Assembly (NCBI GenBank): GCA_039090855.1
Contig: CM077012.1
Span: 141,952,541-142,016,540, forward strand
Length of the DNA stretch: 64,000 nt
Source: Macrothele yani
Taxonomy: Eukaryota; Arthropoda; Arachnida; Araneae; Macrothelidae
Direction of reading: 5' to 3'
Under the pieces are notes generated by a model that saw only the letters and a list, made by a program, of their open reading frames with translations, was not told where the DNA came from and made no database searches. Numbering within the stretch: position 1 is the first letter of the stretch; each line of letters opens with the position of its first letter. Shown here piece after piece: positions 46,881-58,054 of this stretch. The translations under genes were made by a program, and so were the position numbers.

Positions 46881-49800
46881 ATGGATAAGTTAATTAGCGG
46901 AGAATTTTCTTCTGTGGAGAACACGTACATTTTTGTGCTGGAAAGTATTTTCTTCTACGTTACTTATATAAAAGAGTATGGGCCCACTACACCACTGGAA
47001 TTGTCACGGTGTTTGAAATTCCAACGACCACAAGTCGAGCATTTGGTGAATACCTCATATGGAAGCAACGTAGAGCAAAGGCTCATGAGTTTTTTATCAT
47101 TATTTCCCAGCATATTTCGGGTTGAAGACACTTGCAGCTTAGCTGAAAATTCAGGGCTGACATCTTCAGTGATTTTTAGGAATATTGTGGTTAGTAGAGC
47201 AGCAGCACTAATTAAGAATGGTGTCAGCAACCTTATGGACATAGCGAGAGATATTAAGAAAGCGGTGTTGCCTGTAAAAGATTATGAGATAATAACTTGC
47301 TTGAATGAAACCAGAGCTTTTTATATTACAGATCATTGCAGTGTAGATCTTGTTGAACAGTTGTGTATTAATAATTTCAACTCTGGCGATTATTATGTTT
47401 TGTTAGATTCCCTTTTAAAGTATTTTAGAGGGTGTGATATTTGTGTGACATATGAAGATGTTGTCCTCAAAACTCACACATTTTCAGTACATGTTGAAGA
47501 TGGCCTTTTTGTACTCTGTGCCTTATACAGTAACAGACGTTTATTCTCATGCCAGGAAGGATTAGTGTCTTTAAGGATTAAAACGGATGATGAAGTATTA
47601 AGTTCATTGAGTAAAATCTGTTTGGTGGGAGCTGGAGGGAAAAAGCCTGTGAGTGCAATAGTTAAAGAATTATATGGGAATGAACTGTTTTGTTGGACTG
47701 GAACGATATGTCATTTGTCATCCAAATTTGGATTTATAAAAGTGCTTGTAGACTTATATGATGGATCTAAGAGCAAGTTTTTTGTTTACTTTTACAAAGA
47801 TGCTTTTGAAGTTCTTTTTCATTTTGAAGATTTACGAAATATGATTTGTTGTGGTAATGCCATTACTTTTGATGCAGTTTATGACTGTGATCCCAAACGC
47901 AAAACAACACAGAAAAGTTACTGGAGAGCAGTTTCAGTTAGATTTAAACAGGAGGATACTTCTGATGATAGTAAGTTACTTGGTTCTCAAATTGCACCTA
48001 AAGTTGATAATACTGGTACATGTAGTGAAGAGTATGGCATTTCCAAATCTGATGGAAGTACTTCTGTTTGTGATGCTGGTGCATGTAGAAAAAAGTGTCA
48101 TGATTCTAAATCCGAACGCAGTTTTATTTGTAATACTGGTACACGCAGGAAAGAGTACTTCAATTCCAAATCTGATAACAGTTCTGTGTGTAATACTGGT
48201 GCACGCTGCAAGCAATATGGCAGTTCGAAATTTAGAAGTACGGAACAACCTGAGCTAAGCTGTCTTAGTAATAATTTCAGAAAACGACTTCATGAAATTA
48301 TGAAAAGTTATTTGCCTACCACATGTACGGTACAGTTAGGTGGTGTCAAAGTGACACCTCTTGATTGTAATGTTCCTAGTAAATCTGGTGAACCTTACCA
48401 GATTGGTATTTTGAAATGTCATACTTCTGATTCACTTGTGAATAGTAGGACTGACATTTGTGAAATGTTCGAATCAGAGTGTAAAACATGCCAGGTTCGA
48501 AGCATGTCAGATCTTAAGAATACTGATAAGTGCTGTGATAAAAGTAGGGAAAGTATTGATTTATTATGCTCAGGTTCCAAGCTAACTATAGATGATGTGG
48601 ACCCTTCTGAAAGTTCATTTGTTTGTAAGACCTCCGAGTCTAATATTTCTGTTGTGCCCTATAAAAGTAGCTGTCAGAGCCATGATATTGCCGCAGTCAG
48701 TTTTAATGACCCTGATGGAATTCAGACATCTGAGCTTCCGTATAATAGCATCTCTCTTGCGGAAGAGTTAAGGCATTTTGAAAATGAATTCAAAACATTA
48801 AATCAAAGTGATGAAGAATGTGAAAAAGATTTTGAATTTGTAATGCAGAGCAAAACTGGAATATCTGTTGGAGATGAGTGTATAAATGATGCAGGACTTT
48901 CCTCAGATTTTGTGTGTTCCTTTGGACATATTTTTAGCTGTTATGAAGATGAAGTGGATGTAAATAATTCTAAAACAAAAGAGCAGGCAGGAGTAACCAA
49001 TTTAAACATGTGTAGTGTTGATACCAAAGGTATTTCAGCAAAGGTAAAAATTTTATCTGAGAGCTGTTTCATTGAAAACATGGGTACTAGAACAATATCA
49101 ATGTCTTACCCAAATCTCTCATCTCAGTGTCATGCCATCTATTGTAGCAAGCCAGCATTTGATGCTACCAAACTAGCTTGTATATGCTATCAAGCTATTG
49201 AGTATTCATGTCCACTTACATCTAGTTCATTGTGGCGTTGTCATGTAGATAATGTTCAAAGTTCGAAGGGAATCACACTCTGGATAAATCAACATTCCCA
49301 TAAGAATTTCCTCTTCCTATTTGCAGAAGTAAGAGATGTATGTGGAGATTTTGCTTGTTCATTCGGACACTATAAAGGAAGAATGGTTCTTTTGTGCTGT
49401 GCACGAGAAGTTTTTACACCAAGCTCATCTTTGGCTGTTACATTTGAGAATTTGTGTGCAGGTACTATTGTGCTTGCATTTGTGCCATATATTGATGAAG
49501 ATTCAAGAACATTTCTTCCAACATTAGTCATTCCAGTTGATGTAGAAAGACGGAAAGGACTTGAGTATTATGAAAGCTTGTGTCCAGAGAAGTACTTCAA
49601 AGAAAACATTTATTCCACACTTAGAATTGAGCCTAACCTAGAGTTCCATTGTGACTCCTTCGATGATTTTAATTTGTCTATAAACAGATTTTCCCAGCCT
49701 GTGCCAAAGCTGTTGTTTTCAGCCTTAAAAACACTTCTTAACAGGAAGAATGCTAAAAAGCAAAGCAAAATCAGAAGGGATTGGAAACGAAAGTATACTG

Positions 49801-50762
49801 CTCGTCATGAATTCAGTCAGGTAGCTGATGCTAATTTTTCTTCAGAACTGTTAAAAAGTGCAAATGGAAAGGGCATTTTGCAGAATAACAATCTAGCTGC
49901 TGACTGTTTTGTTGTGAAAGATAGCATCAAGTTGAGCACATTTCAGCTAGGCACATCATCAGAAAGTTCAGTTAGCCCGTGCTCATATGTAACATGCCCA
50001 GCATCTGCTTCAGATGTGGAAGATGAAAGCTTTTTGTTTGATTCATTCACTGATGATATAAATCATTTATCATCAAACATCATGGACAATATATTGCCAA
50101 CAAATGGTGGAAATTATGTGACTGAGCCTTATAACTGCTCAAGTGAAGATCTGACACTTGTGTCACACAGCAGTGAATCTTCCAATGCTGAAAAAATGAC
50201 ATCTTCTGTACAGAATGAAGGGGCATCATTCAAAGCAACTGGTATAAGTGATTTCACATTTACAAAAATGAATCATGGAGACTGTGCTTCAAGTGTTATT
50301 GCTCAAGCCGTGCTTGTAAAAACTCTTGATTCTAGTTCAAAAGGAGAACTTCATAATAGTTCAAGAGGTAAGATAATGTTTCAGAATCGACTCTTAAAGA
50401 GTAAAACATGTTTTAAATTTAAAGCATCACATTATGGTACTAACCCCTTTAAGGTCAAACACCAAAACAGACCCAGGAGTGGTCTTGAAAGAGCCAAAAA
50501 TATCAAAAGGCAGAACAATAGCCATTTGTTCGCTGTTTCAGATGTGTCTAGTCATGTGCTAAAAGCCAAAGTTCTGAGAGTTACTGGTGCTGGTATGTTG
50601 ATCCAATCAGAATGTGAGATATTTCCTATTGTCTGCAGTTTCCCACTGACATTTAACAATGTTTCCTTGCAGGACATCTTTCAAAGGGAAGTGAAGATGC
50701 ATCTTGCGCTATCTCGTGTAAGTGGTATATTCCCACACATGTTATGTTTGGAAATGCCTTAA
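46881..50762 (+). CDS. Large intact protein with winged-helix-like N-terminus and OB-fold-like modules
   Basis: Open for 1293 codons from ATG 46881 (aataATGg, fair context); the frame extends upstream without an ATG. I cannot name the gene. Residues 10-90 (TPLELSRCLKFQRPQVEHLV, RLMSFLSLFPSIFRVED) look like the winged-helix-like N-terminus of Egalitarian, but no 3'-5' exonuclease follows. Residues 266-356 resemble a cold-shock OB fold: GTICHLSSKFGFI, FFVYFYKDAF, GNAITFDAVYD, YWRAVSV. Residues 781-886 may be a second (VDNVQSSKGITLWI, AGTIVLAFV) and 1227 onward a third. Residues 374-452 hold four 22-residue Cys/Ser repeats; 950-977 are strongly basic. It is Ser/Cys/Asn-rich between modules. GTAAGT at 50718, on a codon boundary, suggests the mature exon ends at 50717. 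RNA binding is inferred, not shown. Confidence 0.8.
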   Translation: MDKLISGEFSSVENTYIFVLESIFFYVTYIKEYGPTTPLELSRCLKFQRPQVEHLVNTSYGSNVEQRLMSFLSLFPSIFRVEDTCSLAENSGLTSSVIFRNIVVSRAAALIKNGVSNLMDIARDIKKAVLPVKDYEIITCLNETRAFYITDHCSVDLVEQLCINNFNSGDYYVLLDSLLKYFRGCDICVTYEDVVLKTHTFSVHVEDGLFVLCALYSNRRLFSCQEGLVSLRIKTDDEVLSSLSKICLVGAGGKKPVSAIVKELYGNELFCWTGTICHLSSKFGFIKVLVDLYDGSKSKFFVYFYKDAFEVLFHFEDLRNMICCGNAITFDAVYDCDPKRKTTQKSYWRAVSVRFKQEDTSDDSKLLGSQIAPKVDNTGTCSEEYGISKSDGSTSVCDAGACRKKCHDSKSERSFICNTGTRRKEYFNSKSDNSSVCNTGARCKQYGSSKFRSTEQPELSCLSNNFRKRLHEIMKSYLPTTCTVQLGGVKVTPLDCNVPSKSGEPYQIGILKCHTSDSLVNSRTDICEMFESECKTCQVRSMSDLKNTDKCCDKSRESIDLLCSGSKLTIDDVDPSESSFVCKTSESNISVVPYKSSCQSHDIAAVSFNDPDGIQTSELPYNSISLAEELRHFENEFKTLNQSDEECEKDFEFVMQSKTGISVGDECINDAGLSSDFVCSFGHIFSCYEDEVDVNNSKTKEQAGVTNLNMCSVDTKGISAKVKILSESCFIENMGTRTISMSYPNLSSQCHAIYCSKPAFDATKLACICYQAIEYSCPLTSSSLWRCHVDNVQSSKGITLWINQHSHKNFLFLFAEVRDVCGDFACSFGHYKGRMVLLCCAREVFTPSSSLAVTFENLCAGTIVLAFVPYIDEDSRTFLPTLVIPVDVERRKGLEYYESLCPEKYFKENIYSTLRIEPNLEFHCDSFDDFNLSINRFSQPVPKLLFSALKTLLNRKNAKKQSKIRRDWKRKYTARHEFSQVADANFSSELLKSANGKGILQNNNLAADCFVVKDSIKLSTFQLGTSSESSVSPCSYVTCPASASDVEDESFLFDSFTDDINHLSSNIMDNILPTNGGNYVTEPYNCSSEDLTLVSHSSESSNAEKMTSSVQNEGASFKATGISDFTFTKMNHGDCASSVIAQAVLVKTLDSSSKGELHNSSRGKIMFQNRLLKSKTCFKFKASHYGTNPFKVKHQNRPRSGLERAKNIKRQNNSHLFAVSDVSSHVLKAKVLRVTGAGMLIQSECEIFPIVCSFPLTFNNVSLQDIFQREVKMHLALSRVSGIFPHMLCLEMP
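50718..50723 (+). other. Strong 5' splice donor inside the long frame
   Basis: cgt|gtaagt matches the donor consensus and falls after a complete codon (phase 0). Using it would drop the last 14 codons and extend the gene into downstream exons. Confidence 0.55.
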
Positions 50763-50887
50763 GGATAAAGGTACTGTTTTAATGTATAACAACATATCAT
50801 TTGTGTATATAAAAATGATATATTTTTTTACCTTCATGTTAAAACAAAAATGTTACAGCCATGTTAAAGAGAAAACTTCACAGTTTT

Positions 50888-50893
50888 AATAAA
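50888..50893 (+). terminator. Candidate polyadenylation signal
   Basis: aataaa lies 126 bp after the stop codon. It would serve an unspliced or intron-retained transcript. Confidence 0.45.
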
Positions 50894-51744
50894 AATATCC
50901 GTTTCACAGCTTTTGGTGTTTTTTTTTTTTTCTCATATTTTAAGTAAAATATTCATTATTTTGTCCTTCAATAGAATTGTGAGCTATTGTAGTCTTGAGA
51001 AATATGTTGCAGTAAGTTTTCAGTTTGTTTTTTTATACTTCATTAAGTCTGTTGAACACAACAGTTAGTTCAAAGGTTCTATTTCCACAGATATCAGTGT
51101 ATGATATTAAGAATAGGTTTGAAGCAGCAGTTAATGGCATTTGTAACCCTGTCCCATTGCAGTGGAATATAAGTTCTAAGTAGTTTTACTCTTGATAGGA
51201 CTTATCACAACAGCTGGTAGCAGCTGTTTTATGAGTGTGACATTTTATTTGAAACAAAGATTACAGTCCCAATATAAGACATGAGGAAATACAAGCAATT
51301 AAAAGAATTCGGTAATTGGCTAAGGCATGTTTTTTTTTTCCCCTGATCTTTATGTGGGCTACTTTCATTTTGAATAATATAGAACAGCAAGTTTAAAGTA
51401 GCAGTCAATAGTTTTTTTCCACCATTTTTTTTTAATTGAAAAAAAGAAATGAACGTTTACATATATGTGTTTGCCAGTTCCACGAGTGGGGCCATTTGTA
51501 ATCTTGAAATGTAAACATCTTACACTGCCAGAGTTACAATATTGCTGCAATGTGTGATCTGTTATTCATGAGTGTCATCTGTTTACATAGTTTACTGCAC
51601 AGGAAGTTGACATTATGTGTCTCGGGCAATGTAAGAGATTATTTACTTTTCAAGACCGCAAATGAGTACAAATTTTGTTTAAATAATTTTTTTACACGTA
51701 TAGTAAAAATTTCATTTAAAAGGAAAATTTTTACACATAGAGGT
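50894..51744. other. 3' UTR or intron, nothing coding
   Basis: AT-rich. 51188-51222 (ctcttgataggactt, acaacagctggta) recurs at 59873-59915 next to the hAT right flank, so an old local duplication is likely. Confidence 0.45.
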
Positions 51745-51755
51745 AAACATTTCAT

Positions 51756-51960
51756 GCTGTCCCGGTGGTGCAGTGGTCTAAGCGATGGCCTCTGATCATT
51801 CGTCCGGGCTCGAATCCCGGTGAGGCATAGATGTTGTGTTTTTCTTACGGCACTGGCTCTCTCCCTTCCCTGGAACCAGTGGCCCTAAATTAGGGATGGG
51901 CGACTGCTTATATCCCATTAAGTTGCTCGTGGTGATCGTTAAACCTCCAATAAAAAAGAA
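51756..51960 (+). repeat. SINE-I with 11-bp target duplication
   Basis: Complete copy flanked by aaacatttcat at 51745-51755 and 51961-51971. The region before the B-box has lost several bases. Confidence 0.93.
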
Positions 51961-52795
51961 AAACATTTCATTTTTCTTTAAAAAGCAACATTCCACAGTG
52001 GAAAAAGCTGTTCTTCCTTGGCATAGTCCCCACTGCTGCTTTTAAACTTGCTGTTCCACATATTACAAATAAAAGTAGTCCAGTTAAAGATCTGGAAGCA
52101 GGGGGAAAGTACATGCCTACTAGTCTATACAATTACCACTTAAACAAAATGAAGTGAAATAAATACACAGCTGGCCAATAAAAGCTGGGCATCATAGGAT
52201 CATTAGAATTGCTATGAGACATCATCATGAAGGCATGCTGAAGCACAGGGCCCCGCGTTTCAGGAAATAAAAATAAAATAATTTTCCGTGGAATTTTTTC
52301 GTATTCATAATTTTTATCTTTTACTTCTTGTTGTTTTTCCGATTTTTTTTTTTTTTTTTTTTTGGTGCTGCGCTCTTAAAACAATAATATTTTTATTATG
52401 TGTTTTTTTCTCTCCTGAGCTTTAAATTACCCCTTCGAAAAAAGTTATCGGCCTTCGTCACACGGAACCACCGTAATTGTCCCGATACTCTATTCCAATG
52501 ACTGTCCGGACATCCCCCCACACACACACATGCACAGAACAACATTTCGCCGCATGTTCATCCTTTTGGCATAAAACAACTCCCGTCCCCAATTGTCTTT
52601 CGTTTCTAACGGAAGCTGCTCATCAGTCGGAACACCGAAGACAAGAGGGGTGGTAAATACGAAAATCAGGATTTCGGACAATATGGGATCCTCTAGCATT
52701 CACCCCAATTTTAGACCATATGTGGTCTGTTATGACACCCCTGGGCCCTCTGTCCTCTCCCACTCCTTATCTTCGCAGTGTTTGTAAGCCGTGGC

Positions 52796-53012
52796 CGCCC
52801 TGGTGGCGCAGTGGTCTAAGCGATGGCCTCTGATCATTCGTCCGTAAGGGGTCCGGGTTCGAATCCCAGTGAGGCATGGATGTTGTGTTTGTCTTACGGC
52901 ACTGGCTCTATCCCTTCCCTGGAACCACTAACCCTAAATTAGGGACGGGCGACTGCTTATAGCCCATTGAGTTGCTCACTGTGGTCGTTAAACCTCCAAT
53001 CAAAAAAAAAAA
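52796..53012 (+). repeat. SINE-I inside the hAT element
   Basis: Full copy with A-box ctggtggcgcagtggtctaa, B-box gggttcgaatcccagtg, and a 16-base A-run. Confidence 0.92.
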
Positions 53013-53199
53013 AAAAAAGCCCTAGCCGGTGCCGCAAGATTTACAGCAGTGTATCATTTGATTCTTTGTCGGCACAATTCTTTGTATTCTTGGCTTTTAA
53101 AAGAAGAATGGTAAGCGCAATAAAACTGGGTGATTGGGATTCGTTTCTTGTACAAACATTAAATGTGTTTATGTGTGGGAAAGGGGGAGCCATGCACTA

Positions 53200-55283
53200 T
53201 TTTCGACATTTAAAAAATAGAGAGTCAATAAAAAGAAGGTGGCTAGTATACTCATCCTCTGCCCGACACTGTGTTTTGTTTTTGTTGCAAGATATTCAGG
53301 GGCTCATCTCATCGTTCAGCTCTTGCTCATAATGGATTAAATGACTGGAAGCATTTGGGAGATTGGCTAAAGGAGCATGAAACATCAGCATTCCATTGAG
53401 AATGTATTCAGACATGGTTTGCTTTAGAAAAGAACTTGAAAACGGAAGCGACCATTGACAACAATCACCAACGTATTATAGAAAACGAGAGAAGACGGTA
53501 TATAAAGATTTTCCAGCGTTTAATTGAAATAATTATTTATTTAGCAAACCGAAACATGGCATTTAGGGGTACAAATGAACACTTATTTGAACCTAATAAC
53601 GGTAATTTTCTCGGACTCATCGAATTGCTTTTCAAATTTGACCCAGTAATGAAGGAACATGTTTAATCATATTGTAAAAAAAAAAAAAAAAAAAAAAGGC
53701 ATTATTTATCCCATTCAGTTCAGAATGAATTAGTACATGCTATGGCTGAAAAAATTAAATTGTTAATCAAAGACCGGGTATCTGAAGCGAAATATTATTC
53801 AGTCCTTCTCGACTGTACCTCAGACATAAGTCACCAAGAACAATTATCTTTTATTATACGGTTTGTTCATATCAGAAATAAAAATGCTGAGATAGCTGAA
53901 CATTTTATCAACTTTTTAGTTGTATGTGACACCACTGGAAAAGGGCTGGCAGAAACATTAAAAACAGAGTTAAAGGAACAAAATATAAATTTTGCCGACT
54001 GCCGTGGGCAGGGATATGATAATGGCGTCAATATGAAGGGAAAACATCAGGGCGTTCAAGCTCTGATAATAAAAGAAAATCCTCGCGCTTTTTACGTGCC
54101 GTGTGCTTGTCATAATTTGAATTTAATACTTGGTGATATTGCAAGATCTTCCACATGGGCAGTAAACTTTTTTTGTGCACTGCAAAAAATTTATACACTA
54201 TTTTCAGCTTCGACTAAAAGGTGGGATGTTTTCAAAAAACATAACCCACTTATAATTTCTCTCAAACCTTTGTCTGAAACTAGATGGGAGTGCCGTTTAG
54301 ACAGTGTAAAAGCTGTTCGCCGCTTTCAAGTCCAAGGCATTTGTAATGCACTAACCGAACTCGTTCAAGTCACGCCGGATATTAATTTGGAAGTTGAAGG
54401 CCAGTCTCTCTTTAAAATCATACATAAATATGAGTTCATACTTAGTTTAGTAATATGGTATGATATTTTGGTACAAGTTAACATAACTAGTAAAATACTG
54501 CAAAAACATAATGCTGACATGAATGTTGCGGCACAGCACTTACAGCATTTAGTGCAGTTCTTCGCTGAATACCGCAACAGTGGTTACGATAAAGCAACTG
54601 CAGAAGCTAATGATTTAGCAAAATCTTTGAATATTGCTGCTGAATTTGAAATTAAACGCGTCTCTCTTAAAAGGAAACTTTTTATGTACAAAAGTAATGA
54701 CGAACCATTAATTAACCCTAACGATTTGTTTAAAATTGAATATTTTTTTTTTAATTGTTGACACTGCCCTGGCCTCGTTTCATAAACGTTTCGAAATTTA
54801 TAAAAATTATACTAGTGTATTTTGTTTCTTAAGCAATATACCAGCTTTGAAAAATGAATGTAAAAAAACTTTGCGAAACAACTGCATGACACTTCGTAAG
54901 CAACTGACAGACGAAGATTCCGTGACATAGAAGGCAGTGAACTTTTTGAAGAGCTTCAATATTTTTGTAATGTTATTCCTGAAAATTCCAGTTCACCACT
55001 AGAATGCTTAAGATACATTTGCAAAAATGAACTAGAAGACATTTATCCAAACATTTTTATTTCGCTTCGAATTTTTCTAACACTTCCTGTAACAGTAGCG
55101 TCATGAGAAAGAAGTTTTTCGAAATTGAAACTCATAAAAAACTATTTGCGGTCAACAATGAGTCAGGAAAGATTAAATGGTTTATCAACATTATCAATTG
55201 AAAACAATCTGTGCCAAGAAATAGACTTTACTGATGTTATTCATGAATTTGCTACCAAGAGATCGATGGGAATAAGAGTTTGA
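53200..55283 (+). pseudogene. hAT transposase (ZMYM1-like TTF finger), broken
   Basis: A TTF-type zinc finger begins near 53240 (RRWLVYSSS, CFCCKIF in the next frame) and leads to LNDWKHLGDWLKEHETSAFH, where a TGA follows. The frame 53436-53666 has IIIYLANRNMAFRGTNEHLF. After an A-run, 53742-54761 is open for 339 codons: YYSVLLDCTSDISHQEQLS (catalytic Asp), DCRGQGYDNGVNMKGKHQGV, CHNLNLILGD and ETRWECRLDSVK. The C-terminus has ERSFSKLKLIKNYLRSTMSQ and LNGLSTLSIE, the hAT dimerisation block, preceded by a stop. Four or more lesions make it inactive. Confidence 0.88.
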
Positions 55284-55889
55284 TTATTATCCGGCAGTCT
55301 CCATCTCCAAACATCATAGACATGGGCAATGATACGTCTCAAGGTCAAAGGTATGTGTGATTATTTATTTATTTCCTGTCCTTTTATTTTCGATATCACC
55401 TTAATTTTAAATCAGTTATATGTATCCACGGATGCGTGTTGGCAGTGTTGTGGTTGTTTGGAATTTTACTAAAATTATACAGAGAAATAATAATAGAGAA
55501 CAGTCAAATATAGGACATTAACTAATCACATCTTAAGTACCATCTATTAAAAATACAATGGTAAATCATGAAATACGTTAGATATTTTTATGTGTAAACC
55601 AGTTCCAAGAAACTTTTCCAGAAATAATACACTGGGTGTTTTGTTCTTCAGTATAAACATTTCCCTTTTTTGCATTTTTGCGATTCCTTAATTTTATTAA
55701 ACAGTTTGTGTGTACACCCCAGACTTAATTAAAAAAACTAAAAAGAGTTATATCAAAGTTGTTTTTGTCTATATTTGAATACCAATTGTTCAGTAACTTA
55801 AAATATGAAAAAGTTATATGTAACTTAAAATATGAAAAAAAAACACACATATATATATAACTTAAAATATGAAAAAGCATATATATAAT
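55284..55889. other. hAT 3' region, AT-rich
   Basis: Three copies of acttaaaatatgaaaaa at 55797-55880 form a short tandem repeat right beside the Tc1 insertion. Confidence 0.5.
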
Positions 55890-55891
55890 TA

Positions 55892-57413
55892 CACTGCTGG
55901 ACAATTGCTAAGGACGGATCATAAACGGCTATATAGCGCATAAAAAAAGTAAGTGTGGTTGGATGCCAAGTGAAATAAAATAATGTCAGAATGCCAGGAC
56001 ATTACAAGAAAGACAATTTATTGTGCTCTGAAATCCAGCGTGTTCAAGGGACAAACAGGTCATTTTGTGCAGAATACGTAAACGTGAAAAAAATGCAATT
56101 ACCGTCCGCAGGCGTTCCGGCGTAAGATGTCAATACGGGATATGGCCACCATGGAGGGCGATGCAAGATTCCACACGTCATGTCATGCTTTGCACAACAT
56201 TATCAAGCAGCTGTTGGGGTAATTTATCCCATTCCTCTGTCAGTGCACGGATGAGAGTGTCCTTGTTTATTGGAGGGCATTGGTGACCAGCAAGACTCCT
56301 CCTCAAAGCATCCCACACATTTTCGATGGGATTCAGATCTGGAGAACGTGCTGGCCATATGAGGCGTTTAATATCCTCGCTCTCAAGATACTCCTGAACA
56401 GCGATTGTTCGATGACATGTTGCGTTGTCATCCATGAAAATGAATCTATCACCGACAGCACCACGGAACATGCGAACATGAGGTAGCAGAACATCATTAA
56501 TGTATCGTTGGCCAGTCATAGTCCCAGTTGGAAGCACATAGAGGGATGTACGGCCATTGATCATGATGCCAGCCCATACCATGACACTACATGTCGGATA
56601 TCGGTCCCTTTCCTGTATGTTTGCTGGACAATATGCAGTACCACTATCACGCCAGATCAGTTGTCGTCGACAATCAGACGATAGACTGTATCTACTCTCA
56701 TCTGAGAAGAGGACAGCAGACCAGTCGTTATCAGTCCAATTGCGATGTTGATGGCACCATTGCAAACAGGCGGTACGGTGACGTCTGGACAATGGGATGC
56801 ACACAACAGGACGGCGGGTGTATAGTCCTCCTTCATGCAAACGTCTGGCGACAGTTTTTCAGGAGATTCGCTTGCCAGTAGCAGCCATAAACTGATTTGC
56901 TACCTCACTAGCTGTGCTGCTCCGGTGTCTTTTTGTTGATAGCACTATGTACCGATCTTCTGCAGGTGTCGTACTGCGAACACGACCTCCCCCGTGACGT
57001 TTGCTACACTCTCCATTTGTTTGAAATGATTTCCAAAGCCTTGAAATAACACTGTGGCTGACGTCAAACTCCGTGGCAACATCTGTTATTTTTTCGTCCT
57101 TCTTCAATCTTGCCAATAATACGGCCACGCGTAAAATCATCTAGGTGATGTCGGGAAGACATACTGAAAATTGCAAGTTCGTCAATTGATTCTTTCCCTT
57201 TCAACTTTGCGTTTGAACAACAACGGTCAATACGCGTCAAATCCTTTATATCTCTTATCAGCGCTATGACGTCACGAACAAGTTCGGCAATCCAAAATTT
57301 GCATACGCACAACACGTCTTACTGTATCCCGCACTTATGCTAATTTCCACATTTTCCTGCCTTCCATTTTATGGTTGCTATTGTCATCCGTCCTTAGCAA
57401 TTGTCCGGCAGTG
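55892..57413 (-). mobile_element. Tc1-like element 5, nested in the hAT element
   Basis: The ends cactgctggacaattgctaa and complement (one change) are flanked by TA at 55890-55891 and 57414-57415. The length is 1522 bp. It is a sister copy of the element at 16911-18451, with few differences by eye. Confidence 0.93.
56125..57170 (-). pseudogene. Tc1-like transposase with three lesions, DDE intact
   Basis: N-terminal FTRGRIIGKIEEGRK is followed by a frameshift: one extra A against the 18-kb copy (run near 57090). The next frame has VSHSVISRLWKSFQTNGE and HGGGRVRSTTPAEDRY, ending at TGA 56856-56858 for CGA (Arg). The longest frame 56840-56178 holds LFSDESRYSLSSD, FMDDNATCHRTIAV and SPDLNPIENVWD, so Asp, Asp and Glu are all present. 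A second TGA for CGA at 56178 cuts the last 20 residues (GGHIPY end). Both stops are C-to-T changes on the coding strand. Confidence 0.9.
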
Positions 57414-57415
57414 TA

Positions 57416-58050
57416 TATATATATATATATATATAATTGTCAATTACTTATTTGTCAATTACTCCATGTGCTACATGCCTACATTGCAAATCAGTTGCTA
57501 AAATAAGTATTTGAAAAAGAAAAAAAAACTTTTTAGCTAATTTATTTCGTTTTATTTTGGAGTGGCCCGGCAGTGTTTGAATATTGACAAAAAAAAAAAA
57601 AAAAAAAAAAAAAAAGAAGGATGATTAACATTAAATGATGAACATTTCACTTCCAATAGAAACCTAACAAATTTTACCGAGATTTAAATTTTCAGTCATG
57701 CTGCCCGAAGGTTTCCTAAACAGCGTTTGAATGTACGACACAGCTGACACACTGCACCTTTTTATATTCGCTACGCAAAATATTGTCCGATTTTGCATTT
57801 CAATGTGCTTTCACTGATTTCAAAGCGGCGTTGATTTTTAAGGGGTGTACACACATCCTAGCCAAATAATTTGGAATCTTTGACTGTCAAGTCTTTGGGA
57901 TAGGTTACAACGGGGACGTTGTAAATAGTGAAATAGCAGTTTGATACAAGTGCAGCACGAAAATAACATTTTATAAATTATCAAAATCTGTCTAAATTCC
58001 CTACAAATTTTTTGGAAGTCTATATATAGACTTCCTGAAAATATATATTG
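57416..58050. other. AT-rich stretch with (TA)n and poly-A
   Basis: (ta)n at 57415-57435 and a run of about 28 As at 57588-57615. No coding signal. Confidence 0.55.
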
Positions 58051-58054
58051 TATT

